Below are positions 17,553 to 26,856 of a DNA stretch of 64,000 nt, one piece after another (positions within the stretch are counted from its first letter, which is position 1; the number at the start of each line of letters is the position of its first letter). The notes below the pieces were generated by a model, which saw only the letters and a program-made list of their open reading frames with translations, ran no database searches and was not told the origin of the DNA. Source of the stretch: Hydrogenophaga sp. IBVHS1 (GTDB lineage: Bacteria; Pseudomonadota; Gammaproteobacteria; Burkholderiales; Burkholderiaceae_C); NCBI RefSeq assembly GCF_002127265.1, contig NZ_NFUU01000001.1, positions 2,550,040-2,614,039 of the forward strand. The letters run 5' to 3'. The position numbers and the translations under genes were made by a program.

Positions 17553-18482
17553 ATGGGAATCAGCCACTACATCAAGGACATCGGCCGCGGCAAGGAAGGC
17601 GCCCGCTCGCTCACCCGCGAGCAGGCCGCCGACCTGCTGGGCCAGGTGCTGGACGGCGTGGTGAGCGACCTGGAGGTGGGCGGCTTTTGCCTGGCCATGC
17701 GCATCAAGGGCGAGACACCCGAGGAAATGGCGGGCTTTCTGGATGCGGCCCATGCGCGCCTGCTGCGCCTGCCCGACTCGGGTCACCCCACCGTCGTTCT
17801 GCCCAGCTACAACGGAGCGCGCAAACTGCCGGTGCTCACGCCTCTGCTCGCCCTGCTGCTCGCGCGCCATGGCGCGGCGGTGCTGGTGCACGGTACCGCC
17901 ACCGAAGACAAGCGGGTACCCGCCGAAGCGGTGTTCGCCGAACTCGGCATCGCGCCCTCCCTGCACCTGGCTGCGCTGTCCGCGGGTGAACTCGCCTTCG
18001 TGCCCACCGAGGTGCACCTGGCCAGCCTCAAGCGGCTGCTCGATGTGCGCCGCGCAGTGGGCCTGCGCAACCCGGCGCACAGCCTCGTCAAGCTCATGAA
18101 CCCTTGCGCTGGCCGAGCCTTCATTGTCGGCAGCTACACGCACCCCGAATACGCCACCTCCATGGCCCAGACCTGGACGCTGACCGGCGCGCATGCCCTG
18201 CTGCTGCGCGGCACCGAAGGCGAGCCCGTGGCCGATGCGCGCCGCACACCCCGCATGGAAGTGTTCCGCGATGGCCAGCGCACCGAGGTGCAGGCAGCGC
18301 AGGACGGGCCGCTGGCGCAACTGCCGTCTCTGCCGTCCACCGACGCCGCCCAAACCGCTGCTTACATCCGCGCTGTGCTCGATGGCCAACAGCCTGTGCC
18401 CACACCCATCGCCCTGCAGGTGGAACACATCTTGCAAGAGCTTCATCACCATGAACCCGCAGCCCATGCCATCGCCCTCTGA
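17553..18482 (+). CDS. ybiB: YbiB-like protein (TrpD2 family, anthranilate phosphoribosyltransferase fold)
   Basis: 309 residues with the fold of glycosyltransferase family 3 (helical N-domain SLTREQAADLLGQVLDGVVSDLEVGGFCLAMRIKGET, then an alpha/beta body with VLVHGTATEDKRVPAEAVF). The YbiB/TrpD2 group has lost the PRPP- and anthranilate-binding signatures of TrpD, and E. coli YbiB is reported to bind nucleic acid. Its role inside nitrate operons is not settled. It sits 47 bp after nasA and overlaps cobA by 32 bp, so it is clearly co-transcribed with nitrate reduction genes. No strong Shine-Dalgarno is seen at the ATG. Confidence 0.85.
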   Translation: MGISHYIKDIGRGKEGARSLTREQAADLLGQVLDGVVSDLEVGGFCLAMRIKGETPEEMAGFLDAAHARLLRLPDSGHPTVVLPSYNGARKLPVLTPLLALLLARHGAAVLVHGTATEDKRVPAEAVFAELGIAPSLHLAALSAGELAFVPTEVHLASLKRLLDVRRAVGLRNPAHSLVKLMNPCAGRAFIVGSYTHPEYATSMAQTWTLTGAHALLLRGTEGEPVADARRTPRMEVFRDGQRTEVQAAQDGPLAQLPSLPSTDAAQTAAYIRAVLDGQQPVPTPIALQVEHILQELHHHEPAAHAIAL

Positions 18483-19251
18483 ATTCCTGCCCGGCACCGT
18501 CTCGCTCGTCGGCGCCGGCCCGGGCGATCCCGAGTTGCTCACGCTCAAGGCCGTCAAGGCCATAGCCGCAGCCACGGTGCTGCTGGTGGACGACCTCGTG
18601 AGCGATGGCGTGCTGGCGCATGCCCGCCCGAGCGCACGCATCGTTCACGTGGGCAAGCGTGGCGGCTGCAAGAGCACGCCGCAGGCCTTCATCGAGAAGC
18701 TCATGGTGATGGCCGCGCGCGAAGGCGAGGTGGTGGTGCGGCTCAAGGGCGGCGACCCATTCATCTTCGGGCGCGGTGGCGAAGAGGTGGAGCACCTGCG
18801 CGAAGCTGGCATCGAGGTGCAGGTGGTCAACGGCATCACGGCGGGCCTGGCGGGCCTCTCTTCGCTGGGTGTGCCGCTCACGCACCGCGAGCACGCGCAC
18901 GGCGTAGTGTTCGTCACCGGCCACGCCAAACCCGGCGACAAGGGCACCGACTGGCAGGCCCTGGCCGCCACCGCGCGCGACGCCAAGCTCACGCTGGTGA
19001 TCTACATGGGCGTGTCCAGCGCCGCGCAGATCCAGCAGGAACTGCTCACCGGCCTGCCGGTGGACACACCACTCGCCGTGATCCAGCACGCGACGCTGCC
19101 CCAACAAAGACACGCCGTCACCAGCCTGGGGCAACTGCGCGCCACCATCGAGCGCGAAGGACTGGGCAGCCCGGCGGTGATCGTGGTGGGTGATGTGGTC
19201 AGCGGCATCGCCGCACTTCAGGCACCTCTGCCTGTCGTCCGCACCGCCTGA
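18451..19251 (+). CDS. cobA: Uroporphyrinogen-III C-methyltransferase (SUMT)
   Basis: 266 residues. Uses two S-adenosylmethionines to make precorrin-2, the branch point to siroheme, which NirB needs. Family motifs: TVSLVGAGPGDPELLTLKAVKAI (VGAGPGD), LLVDDLVS, VRLKGGDPFIFGRGGEEVEHL, and VVNGITAGLAGLSSLGVPLTHR. It is stand-alone, without the CysG-type dehydrogenase/ferrochelatase domain. The start at 18451 is the first plausible ATG after AAGAG and overlaps the 3' end of ybiB. Clustering with nirBD-nasA provides siroheme when nitrite reductase is made. Confidence 0.94.
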   Translation: MNPQPMPSPSEFLPGTVSLVGAGPGDPELLTLKAVKAIAAATVLLVDDLVSDGVLAHARPSARIVHVGKRGGCKSTPQAFIEKLMVMAAREGEVVVRLKGGDPFIFGRGGEEVEHLREAGIEVQVVNGITAGLAGLSSLGVPLTHREHAHGVVFVTGHAKPGDKGTDWQALAATARDAKLTLVIYMGVSSAAQIQQELLTGLPVDTPLAVIQHATLPQQRHAVTSLGQLRATIEREGLGSPAVIVVGDVVSGIAALQAPLPVVRTA

Positions 19252-19318
19252 ACCCAACGTTCGCAGCCCGCTACACTGCGGCACCCGCGCCCTTCGGCGC
19301 CAGGGGGGAGCGAGCGGC

Positions 19319-20446
19319 ATGCTCAAGAAACTGAACGAATTCACCGAGAGCCACGGCGCGCTGCGTCCGGGCCAGGGACTGGTCACCGGCGTCGTCGCGC
19401 TCACGCTGGCCATCCTGTGTTTTCTGGGCGTGATGGCCTTTCACTTTCCGCAGTACCTCACCACGCCCGAGCTGCGCAAGCAGTACGACGTGGGACTGAT
19501 GCGCCAGTTGCTGTTCGGCGCCATGGTGGTGGCGGGCGGGCTGAGTCTGGTCAACGTGTTGTTCAACCGCGCGCGCTGGCTCTCGGCCTTCGCCTTCGCG
19601 CTCGTGGTGCTCAGCGCGCTGCTGGGCGGGCACCAGGTCGAGGTGGACCCGAATTTCCCCGACCACACGCCCTACATCGGCATGGACTGGTTCATCCTGG
19701 ATCTGCTGGGGTCGGCGCTCATCTTCATCTTCATAGAAAAACTCTTTGCCTTGCGCAAGGACCAGCCGGTGTTCCGCCCCGAGTGGCAGACCGACTTTCA
19801 CCACTTCATCGTCAACCACATGGTGATCGGTTTCATGCTGCTGGCCACCAACCTGCTGGTGCACAACCTGTTTGGCTGGGTACCGGTGGATGGCGTACGA
19901 GGCTGGATCGCGGCACTGCCGTTCTGGGCGGCGCTGCCACTCATCATTCTGGTGGCCGACCTGGCGCAGTACTGGACTCACCGCGCCTACCACGAGGTGC
20001 CGCTGCTCTGGCGCCTGCACGCGGTGCACCACAGCACCAAGCACATGGACTGGATGGCCGGCTCCCGTCAGCACATCCTGGAGACCATCATCACCCGCAC
20101 GCTGGTGCTCGGGCCGATCTACCTGCTGGGTTTCTCGAAGGAAGTGATCGATGCCTACATCATCGTGGTGGGCTTCCAGGCCGTGTTCAACCACGCCAAC
20201 GTGAGCGTGCGCCTGGGCCCGCTGCGCTACCTCATCGTCACCCCCAATTTCCACCACTGGCACCACAGCCAGGACCAGGAAGCGCTGGACAAGAACTACG
20301 CCGCGCACTATGCCTTTCTGGACCACCTCTTCGGCACCGCCGTGAACAGCCCCCGCGTCTGGCCCGAACGCTACGGCGTGCTGGGCGACTACGTGCCCAA
20401 GGGCTTTCTGAGGCAGCTCGCCTTTCCCTTCACCTGGAAGGGCTGA
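19319..20446 (+). CDS. Sterol desaturase / fatty acid hydroxylase family membrane protein
   Basis: 375-residue integral membrane protein. Several hydrophobic segments run from residue 20 onward (GLVTGVVALTLAILCFLGVMAF and others). The di-iron histidine boxes are complete: HRAYH, HAVHHSTKH and HHWHHS, with a further NHANV box. Such enzymes hydroxylate or desaturate lipids, sterols or carotenoids in the membrane; the substrate here is unknown. A GGGGGGAG purine tract lies 8 bp before the ATG. The next gene, a flavoprotein, starts 4 bp after its stop, implying an operon. Confidence 0.85.
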   Translation: MLKKLNEFTESHGALRPGQGLVTGVVALTLAILCFLGVMAFHFPQYLTTPELRKQYDVGLMRQLLFGAMVVAGGLSLVNVLFNRARWLSAFAFALVVLSALLGGHQVEVDPNFPDHTPYIGMDWFILDLLGSALIFIFIEKLFALRKDQPVFRPEWQTDFHHFIVNHMVIGFMLLATNLLVHNLFGWVPVDGVRGWIAALPFWAALPLIILVADLAQYWTHRAYHEVPLLWRLHAVHHSTKHMDWMAGSRQHILETIITRTLVLGPIYLLGFSKEVIDAYIIVVGFQAVFNHANVSVRLGPLRYLIVTPNFHHWHHSQDQEALDKNYAAHYAFLDHLFGTAVNSPRVWPERYGVLGDYVPKGFLRQLAFPFTWKG

Positions 20447-20449
20447 CCG

Positions 20450-21661
20450 GTGAGCGAAGCCACCTGGGACGCCGTGGTCATCGGCGCGGGTGCGGCAGGC
20501 CTGTTCTGCGCCGGCATCGCGGGCCAGCGCGGCCTGCGCGTGCTGGTGCTCGACCACAGCGAGAAGGTGGCAGAAAAGGTGCGCATCTCGGGCGGCGGGC
20601 GCGCCAACTTCACCAACCGCGAGCTGGACCCACTGGCGCCGCACAAACATTTCATCAGCGCCAACCCGCATTTTTGCCGCTCCGCGCTTTCGCGCTACTC
20701 ACCGGCCGACTTCATCGCGCTGGTGCAGCGCCACGGCATCCCCTTCCACGAAAAGCACAAGGGCCAGCTGTTCTGCGACCGCTCGGCCGAAGACCTGATC
20801 CAGATGCTGCTGCGCGAGTGCGAGGCCGGCGGCGTGCAACGCTGGCAGCCCTGCGGCGTGAAGGCGGTGCGGTTGGCGGGCGACGGCACCTACGAGCTCG
20901 ACACCGACCGCGGAGAGGTGCGCAGCCGCACCGTGGTGGTGGCCACCGGCGGCCTGTCCATCCCCAAGATCGGTGCCACCGATTTCGGCTACCGCATCGC
21001 GAAGCAGTTCGGCCTGCGGCTGGTGGACACGCGCCCTGGCCTGGTGCCCATGACCTTCGACGGCGAGGGCTGGGCGCCCTACGCGGGGCTGGCCGGGCTC
21101 TCGCTACCCGTGCACATTGAAACCGGTGAGAAGAAGTCCCGCATGAGCTTCCTGGAGGACCTGCTGTTCACGCACCGCGGCCTCTCCGGGCCAGCGGTGC
21201 TGCAGATTTCCAGCTACTGGCGCGAAGGCTCGGCGATCCGCCTGAACCTCGCCGCCGACGTTGAACTGCCCACCGCACTGGCGCGCGCCAAGTCCACGTC
21301 GCGCAAGTTGCTGGCCAACGAACTGGCCACTCTGGTACCCAGCCGCCTGGCCGAAGTCTGGGTGCAGCAAGACGCCGACTGGCAGCGTCCCGTGGCAGAA
21401 GCGACCGACAAGGCACTGGCCCGGCTCGCCGAGCGCCTGTCGCGCTGGGAAATCACGCCCACCGGCACCGAAGGCTACAAAAAGGCCGAGGTCACGCTGG
21501 GTGGCGTGGACACGCGCGACCTGTCGTCACAAACGATGGAATCGAAACAGCCCGGGCTGTACTTCATTGGCGAAGTGGTGGATGTCACTGGCTGGCTCGG
21601 CGGCTACAACTTCCAGTGGGCCTGGGCCAGCGCGCATGCCTGCGCACAGGCGCTGGCTTAG
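20450..21661 (+). CDS. HI0933/YhiN-family flavoprotein (NAD(P)/FAD-dependent oxidoreductase)
   Basis: 403 residues starting with GTG. The N-terminal FAD-binding motif [21 protein letters not shown] is followed by the family-specific [14 protein letters not shown] box, [19 protein letters not shown], and the C-terminal [31 protein letters not shown]. This group (HI0933, BaiN relatives) is widespread and mostly uncharacterised; BaiN reduces bile acids in clostridia. Tight coupling to the sterol-desaturase-like gene suggests a shared lipid-type substrate, which is only an inference. Its stop overlaps the stop of the convergent ArsR-type gene by 4 bp (TTAG). Confidence 0.85.
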   Translation: MSEATWDAVVIGAGAAGLFCAGIAGQRGLRVLVLDHSEKVAEKVRISGGGRANFTNRELDPLAPHKHFISANPHFCRSALSRYSPADFIALVQRHGIPFHEKHKGQLFCDRSAEDLIQMLLRECEAGGVQRWQPCGVKAVRLAGDGTYELDTDRGEVRSRTVVVATGGLSIPKIGATDFGYRIAKQFGLRLVDTRPGLVPMTFDGEGWAPYAGLAGLSLPVHIETGEKKSRMSFLEDLLFTHRGLSGPAVLQISSYWREGSAIRLNLAADVELPTALARAKSTSRKLLANELATLVPSRLAEVWVQQDADWQRPVAEATDKALARLAERLSRWEITPTGTEGYKKAEVTLGGVDTRDLSSQTMESKQPGLYFIGEVVDVTGWLGGYNFQWAWASAHACAQALA

Positions 21662-22365
21662 TCGACCACGCTGCGCCAGCGCTCGGTGCCCATCCAGTCG
21701 CGCAGGGCGAGCGCTCCCGGCGGCGTGATGGTGAGTGCGCGCGTGCCCTGCCCGCGCTGCAACCAGCCCCGCTCCAGGCAGTGGTGGCAGATCAGCGCGC
21801 CCAGACGGCCTGCCAGGTGCATGCGGCGCTCGCTCCAGTCGAGGCAAGGTCGGCAGGGAGGGCGCCTGCCGGAGCCTGCAGCCATTGCCATGTCGACATC
21901 AAGGCCCATGCCACTCAAGGCGTTGGGCAAGCCGTCGGTGATGTGCGCCGTGGCGGCCTCGTCATCGAACACCACCGCGTCCGCCTCCAGCAAATGGCCG
22001 GCAATGGCCACGCCCAGCCGTCCCGCCAGATGGTCGTAGCAGGTGCGGGCGGTGCGCAGCGATGCGTTGCGCGGGCCGGCCGGCACTGGCGCCACCGTCG
22101 ACAACTGCATGAGCCCTTCAAGCACTCGAGCCACCTCGGGCGAGGCCAGACGGTGGTAGCGATGTCGCCCCTGTTGCGCCACGCTCAGCAGAGAGGCTTC
22201 CACCAGCAGGCCGAGGTGGCGGCTGGCGGTGGCGGGCGTGATGCGCGCTGCATTGGCCAGCTCGCGCGCGGTGAGTGCACGGCCGTCCATCAGCGCCATC
22301 AGCATGGCCGTGCGTGCAGGTTCGCCCACCAGACTGGCCACGTGCGCAATGCGGTTGGTGTTCAT
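21658..22365 (-). CDS. ArsR-type winged-helix transcriptional regulator
   Basis: 235 residues. The N-terminal winged helix-turn-helix is clear ([58 protein letters not shown]). The C-terminal half includes a helical region and a cluster of cysteines and histidines ([33 protein letters not shown]) that could bind metal or sense redox, though no ArsR metal box (ELCVCDL) is present. Divergent from the NIPSNAP gene with 114 bp between, so it may control that gene and itself. Ligand unknown. Confidence 0.88.
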   Translation of the reverse strand: MNTNRIAHVASLVGEPARTAMLMALMDGRALTARELANAARITPATASRHLGLLVEASLLSVAQQGRHRYHRLASPEVARVLEGLMQLSTVAPVPAGPRNASLRTARTCYDHLAGRLGVAIAGHLLEADAVVFDDEAATAHITDGLPNALSGMGLDVDMAMAAGSGRRPPCRPCLDWSERRMHLAGRLGALICHHCLERGWLQRGQGTRALTITPPGALALRDWMGTERWRSVVD

Positions 22366-22479
22366 GGCCGCCAGTGTGCGTCAAACTGCGGCGGCGATGC
22401 TTCGTTCCACAGCGAAGCATCTGCTCCGGCAGACGCGGGACGATCAGGCCTCCTCCAACCTGCATTGTCGAAGACTCGC

Positions 22480-22827
22480 ATGACACTCACCTGCTTCATC
22501 CGCTACCAGCTCGATCCGTTCCAGATCGATGCCTTCCGGGCCTACGCCGAAAACTGGGGCCGCATCATCCCGCGCTGTGGCGGTCATCTGGTGGGCTACT
22601 TTCTGCCTTGCGAGGGCACCAACGACGAGGCCTGGGGCCTGATCGCGTTCGACAGCCTCGCGGCCTACGAGGCGTACCGTGCGCGGCTGCGTGCCGACGA
22701 AGAAGGGCAGGCCAACTTCGAGCTGGCGCGTCGCCAGCGCTTCATCCTGCGGGAGCAACGCACCTTCACCGAGCTGGTGGACGGCACTTACAACCAGACG
22801 TCCACGCTGTCAGCCAGCACCCAGTGA
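22480..22827 (+). CDS. NIPSNAP-family protein
   Basis: 115-residue ferredoxin-like alpha/beta protein. [57 protein letters not shown] matches the small dimeric alpha/beta barrel of bacterial NIPSNAP proteins. Bacterial members are often found with catabolic enzymes but have no agreed reaction. The longer in-frame reading upstream runs across the ArsR-type gene on the other strand and is rejected. Divergent from that regulator, and its 3' end overlaps the convergent enoyl-CoA hydratase gene by 18 bp. Confidence 0.85.
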   Translation: MTLTCFIRYQLDPFQIDAFRAYAENWGRIIPRCGGHLVGYFLPCEGTNDEAWGLIAFDSLAAYEAYRARLRADEEGQANFELARRQRFILREQRTFTELVDGTYNQTSTLSASTQ

Positions 22828-23508
22828 ACGCTGCGCTGCGTTTTCCAGCGTGATCGCCTGCGCAAATGCGCCCAGGCCCACCTCGTTGAGCACCTTCTTG
22901 AACTGCCCGGCAACCGCCGGTGCGAGGGAGGCCAGGCGTTCGCAGGTGCGCCATGCCGCAGCCTCCAGCGCGTCCGCCTCCACCACCTCGGCAACCAGGC
23001 CCCAGGCTTGCGCCTGGGCTGCGCTGAATTCGTCGCCCAGCAGCATCAGCGACTTGGCCCGCATGAGGCCCACGCTGGCCGCGAGCGTGGCACTGAGGCC
23101 GCCGGTGACGAAGACCCCGAGCGAGGCCTCGGGCAAACGGAAGCGGGTGGTGTTCGCCGCGATCACCACATCGCAGTCGAGCATCCATTCAAGACCGGCG
23201 CCCAGCGTCCAGCCGTGCACGGCAGCCACCACCGGCTTGGGGCAAGACACCAGCGCCTGCGCCACGCCCTGCACCAGCACCAGGTCGTCTTCGGTCGGCG
23301 GCGCACTCACATCGCGACCCGCACAGAAAGCGCGACCGGCGCCGCGCAACAGCAGCACGCGAACGTTGTCATCCCCTGCGGCGGCGTCGATCGCCTGCAG
23401 CAGACCGATTGCCATGTCGTTGTGAATCGCATTCAGCTTGTCCGGCCGGTTGAGCGTGACGCTCAGGGTGGCGCCCGTACGGCTGATCAGAAGATCGGGA
23501 TGGTTCAT
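22810..23508 (-). CDS. Enoyl-CoA hydratase/isomerase family protein
   Basis: 232-residue crotonase-fold protein. The oxyanion-hole segments are present: RAFCAGRDV and [21 protein letters not shown]. At the usual catalytic glutamate positions it has GWTLGAG and [10 protein letters not shown]; the second glutamate is kept, while the first is not evident, so it may be an isomerase or thioesterase-like member and not a true hydratase. Third gene of the operon with the Bug protein and the DMFase-like gene (ATGA overlap at 23505-23508). Exact substrate unknown. Confidence 0.85.
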   Translation of the reverse strand: MNHPDLLISRTGATLSVTLNRPDKLNAIHNDMAIGLLQAIDAAAGDDNVRVLLLRGAGRAFCAGRDVSAPPTEDDLVLVQGVAQALVSCPKPVVAAVHGWTLGAGLEWMLDCDVVIAANTTRFRLPEASLGVFVTGGLSATLAASVGLMRAKSLMLLGDEFSAAQAQAWGLVAEVVEADALEAAAWRTCERLASLAPAVAGQFKKVLNEVGLGAFAQAITLENAAQRSLGAG

Positions 23509-25790
23509 GTTGGTTTCACTCCAAAGTGGTGAAGCACGTTGCGCAGCAGCAGGCCAAAGGCAGGGTCGACGCCCAGCACCCAGCCTGCGCCCACCGCGCC
23601 CGCGTGAAACACACGGCCGCCTTGCGGACGCTCCCAGTAGATCATCTCGGCCGAAAGTCCATCCAGGGACTCGGTCGCTCCCTCGAAGTAGTCGAGGTAA
23701 GCGTCCATCGCACCCGGCACACGGCGAATGCCCTGAGCCAGCACCTGGATGCCCTCGTGCGCGGCAGGCAGCACCGCGCCTTCAGGCACATGGTGCGTCA
23801 TGCGCCGCAAGGTGGCGATGCTCAGGTCCCATTCATGGCCGATGGCGCGCGGCAGTGCGCCACCCGGCGCGTGGCCGAAGGTATCGCCCTGCCCCAGGCC
23901 CGTCTGATGCGGCTGGTGGTACAGAAAGTGATCGGCATCGTGCACGTGGTACACGCCGAAATCGTCCGCATCGGCAAAGGCCCAGCCCGCCGTTTCCAGT
24001 CCGATCACATCGCTGCAGGATCGGTCGTTGAAGCGCCAGAGCCCACCACGCTGACCGTCCTGACTGTGGTACTGCTCGCCGTGCGCTCCGCCCGGTGCGG
24101 CGTGCTTGGGCAGCGCACCGTCGTGCGTGTCGGGTGGCGTGAGCGTCTTGCGCTGCTCCATGACCGTGCCCTCTTCGTTGAAGCTCACACGCCAGTACAT
24201 GGTGTTGCCCGACAGCACCACAGCCGTGCCCCCGTCGCGCAGGTACCCATCCAGGCCTTCAAACGCGGGTGCCGACCAGTATTCGCTGTGACCATTGATC
24301 ACCACGCTGCGGTAGCGCCCAAGCAGCGCGGGATCGCGGTGCAGGTCCAGATCCGAGACCAGGTCATAGGCATAGCCGTGCCGCTCCAGCCAGGCGTGCA
24401 GGCAACGCTCCAGCCGGGGACCGTGGCAGAAGCCACTGCCTTCGGGTGCATACAAGGCATCGGGCGCGGCACTGGGCCATGGCATGCGCAAGCCAGCAAA
24501 GTAGGTGGGCTGCCCTTTGCGGTGTGGCGTGTAGTGGTTGTAGCTGGGCGCTTGGGGATGGCTGTTGGGCATTGGCGCGGCCCGCCTCGGCCACTGCGCG
24601 GCGCCCGCCACATTGCGGGCAAACGGCGAGGAAGCGTAAGCGCGCCAGGAGTTGGTGGCGCACAGCACCAGCAGCGGCGCAGGATGGGCGGTGGGTGCGC
24701 GTCGAACGACGAAGGTGACGTCGTACCGGCAAGCGCGGCCTTCCAGATCGAATTGGAAGCGGCCCACATGCAGGCCGGGTTGCACCTCGGCGGGAATGTG
24801 CACCCGGTGCGTTTCGGTCCAGCGGCAATCGACCAGATCGTCGCTGGCGAAGCGCAGCCCGGCGCGCGTGGTGTCTGCAGCCAGGTCGTGCTCGCCCTCC
24901 CGTCGGGAGAAGCGCGGCACGCGGGCGGCGTCGAAAGCCGGCCCGGCGATCATCCAGGTGGCGTGGTTGACGATCTTGCCGTGGCGCCCGTGACCGCTTA
25001 CATCGGCCACGTGCTCGCCCCGGCCTTCCTTCAACGGCCAGCACGCGAGCAACCCCTCGCCATCGGCGGGCAGGGATCGCTCAGAGAACCGGGCCGCCAT
25101 CGCCGTGGCGTCCAGCGCCTGTGCGTGGATCACGGGCATGGTCATGTCGGCATCTAGAAACCCGCAGGCCACACCTTGTGCAGCCATGGCGCCGAGTCGC
25201 AAGGGTGCAAAGCCCGGGTCGCAAAGCGCCGGCCCTGAACCACGAGCAACGCACCCGCCATTCATCCAGAGGCTCATCGCACCGGCTTCAAACACGGCGG
25301 CGATGTGAGTCCATGTGCGGTCCGCAAGTCTGGGCCCGATCAGGCAGGCGCAGAGGTCGGGGCCGTGGCATCGGAACGCCAGCGATCCGTCTTCTTCAAT
25401 GAACAGCCCGAAACCGTGGCGCGCCGATGCATCGTCGAACTGCGAGACGATGGCCTGCAGGTCACCGAAATCCCACGGCGAGATCCAGCACTCCAGCGTG
25501 AACGATTCCAGCGGCCCCTGGAGCCCGCGATCGATCCGGACATAAGAGCCCGGGTGAATGGCCTGCAATCCTTCGGGCTGCCAACCTTCGGCGGCATGGA
25601 GAACCGGGTCCAGAGGCGCATCATCAGCATCCGGTCCGAGCCGGCAAACCGAGAAGCGGTAGGGCACGCTGCTGCTGACGTGAAAACCGATGGTTTCTCC
25701 CGCAGCGACGCTCACTGCGCCGGCATAGGCATGGAGGCCGGGGAGCTCGATGGCGCGATGGGGAGGCAGCGGGTGCGGCAACCCCGGCAT
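23505..25790 (-). CDS. N,N-dimethylformamidase large-subunit-like protein
   Basis: 761 residues, nearly the length of the DMFase large subunit (about 760). A LamG/concanavalin-like domain occupies roughly residues 75-240 (SFTLECWISPWDFGDLQAIVSQFDD). The C-terminal half (about 320-761) is the DMFase domain with glutamine-amidotransferase-like fold. VVINGHSEYWS (H501, E503) corresponds to the His/Glu iron ligands reported for Paracoccus DMFase; the tyrosine ligand may be Tyr-417 or Tyr-420 in SYNHY. No small-subunit gene is adjacent, so either it is encoded elsewhere or this is a large-subunit-only relative with another amide substrate. The start shares one base with the Bug gene stop (TGATG). 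Confidence 0.85.
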   Translation of the reverse strand: MPGLPHPLPPHRAIELPGLHAYAGAVSVAAGETIGFHVSSSVPYRFSVCRLGPDADDAPLDPVLHAAEGWQPEGLQAIHPGSYVRIDRGLQGPLESFTLECWISPWDFGDLQAIVSQFDDASARHGFGLFIEEDGSLAFRCHGPDLCACLIGPRLADRTWTHIAAVFEAGAMSLWMNGGCVARGSGPALCDPGFAPLRLGAMAAQGVACGFLDADMTMPVIHAQALDATAMAARFSERSLPADGEGLLACWPLKEGRGEHVADVSGHGRHGKIVNHATWMIAGPAFDAARVPRFSRREGEHDLAADTTRAGLRFASDDLVDCRWTETHRVHIPAEVQPGLHVGRFQFDLEGRACRYDVTFVVRRAPTAHPAPLLVLCATNSWRAYASSPFARNVAGAAQWPRRAAPMPNSHPQAPSYNHYTPHRKGQPTYFAGLRMPWPSAAPDALYAPEGSGFCHGPRLERCLHAWLERHGYAYDLVSDLDLHRDPALLGRYRSVVINGHSEYWSAPAFEGLDGYLRDGGTAVVLSGNTMYWRVSFNEEGTVMEQRKTLTPPDTHDGALPKHAAPGGAHGEQYHSQDGQRGGLWRFNDRSCSDVIGLETAGWAFADADDFGVYHVHDADHFLYHQPHQTGLGQGDTFGHAPGGALPRAIGHEWDLSIATLRRMTHHVPEGAVLPAAHEGIQVLAQGIRRVPGAMDAYLDYFEGATESLDGLSAEMIYWERPQGGRVFHAGAVGAGWVLGVDPAFGLLLRNVLHHFGVKPT

Positions 25791-26758
25791 CAGTCGGCGG
25801 TAAAACCGGATGCCTTCACCACGGGCGCCCAGCTGGCCAGATCACCCGCCATCAACTGGCCCAGTTCTTCCGGCGTGCTGGGATTGCTTTCCATACCCAG
25901 CTTGAGCAAGCGTTCCTGGATGTCTGGCGAGGCGAGCACCTTGCGTGTGGCGGCGTTGAGCTGATCGACCACCGCTTTCGGCGTGCCGGCCGGCGCCAGC
26001 AGCGCGGTCCATTCCAGCGTGTCGAAACCCGCAATGCCGAGCTCCTTCAAGGTGGGCACGCTGGGTAGCAGTTGCGCGCGCTGGCTTCCGTTGACGGCCA
26101 GTACCTTCACCTTTCCCGCCTGGTGGTGCGGCGCCACATCCAGAATCGGCACGATGCCGGCCTTGAGCTGGCCCCCTAGCAAGTCCTGCACCGCAGGCGC
26201 CGCGCCTTTGTACGGAATGGCCTGCAGGTTGACCTTGTTGTCCTGGCCCAGGCGGTAGCCCAGGAAGTGGGACACGCTCCCCGGAGCGGGCACACCGAAG
26301 TTCGCCACCTGGTTGTCCTTGCGCGCGAGCTCCAGCCATTGGGCCACCGAGGTGGCGGGCAGGGAGGACGCGACCGTCACCGCCTCGTAGAAGCTCGTCA
26401 ACCGGACCACCGGCGCGAAGTCCTTCGCCGGGTTGTATTTCACGGCTTTGGTGGTGAGCGGCAGCATCACCATCATGTGGCTGTTGGCCACGAGGATGGT
26501 GTTGCCATCTGCCGCCGAAGCACGCACGTGGTCCGCCGCAATCTGGCCGCCGGCGCCCGGGCGGTTGTCCACGATGATCGCCGCGCCCAGTTCGTCCTTG
26601 AGTTTCTCTGCGACCATGCGCGCCAGCGCGTCCGAGGATCCCCCTGCCGGGTAACCAACGACCAGGCGGACAGGGGGCTTTGCCGACTGGGCCTGGGCCG
26701 AGAGCGGCAGCAAGGCCACGGAACACAGGATGAGCAGGGCGCTCGGGCGCAGTTTCAT
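25790..26758 (-). CDS. Bug-family (tripartite tricarboxylate transporter) substrate-binding protein
   Basis: 322 residues with signal peptide MKLRPSALLILCSVALLPLSAQAQ. The mature part has the Bug hallmarks: PVRLVVGYPAGGSSDALARMVAEKL, VDNRPGAGGQIAADHV, and the helix ending GFTAD. Betaproteobacteria have many Bug proteins, most without linked TctA/TctB genes, as here. The start at 26758 has AGGAG six bases upstream; in-frame extension to 26854 is rejected. First gene of the operon with the DMFase-like and enoyl-CoA hydratase genes, so the ligand may be an amide or a related carboxylate (inference). Divergent from the LysR gene. Confidence 0.92.
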   Translation of the reverse strand: MKLRPSALLILCSVALLPLSAQAQSAKPPVRLVVGYPAGGSSDALARMVAEKLKDELGAAIIVDNRPGAGGQIAADHVRASAADGNTILVANSHMMVMLPLTTKAVKYNPAKDFAPVVRLTSFYEAVTVASSLPATSVAQWLELARKDNQVANFGVPAPGSVSHFLGYRLGQDNKVNLQAIPYKGAAPAVQDLLGGQLKAGIVPILDVAPHHQAGKVKVLAVNGSQRAQLLPSVPTLKELGIAGFDTLEWTALLAPAGTPKAVVDQLNAATRKVLASPDIQERLLKLGMESNPSTPEELGQLMAGDLASWAPVVKASGFTAD

Positions 26759-26856
26759 GAAATCTCCTGAAGGAACAAGCGGGGTGAGCGCAGTGTTCGG
26801 CAAACCGGCGCCGGCGAGTAGTATGCTGGCGCCGATAACGGCCATACGCCACACGA

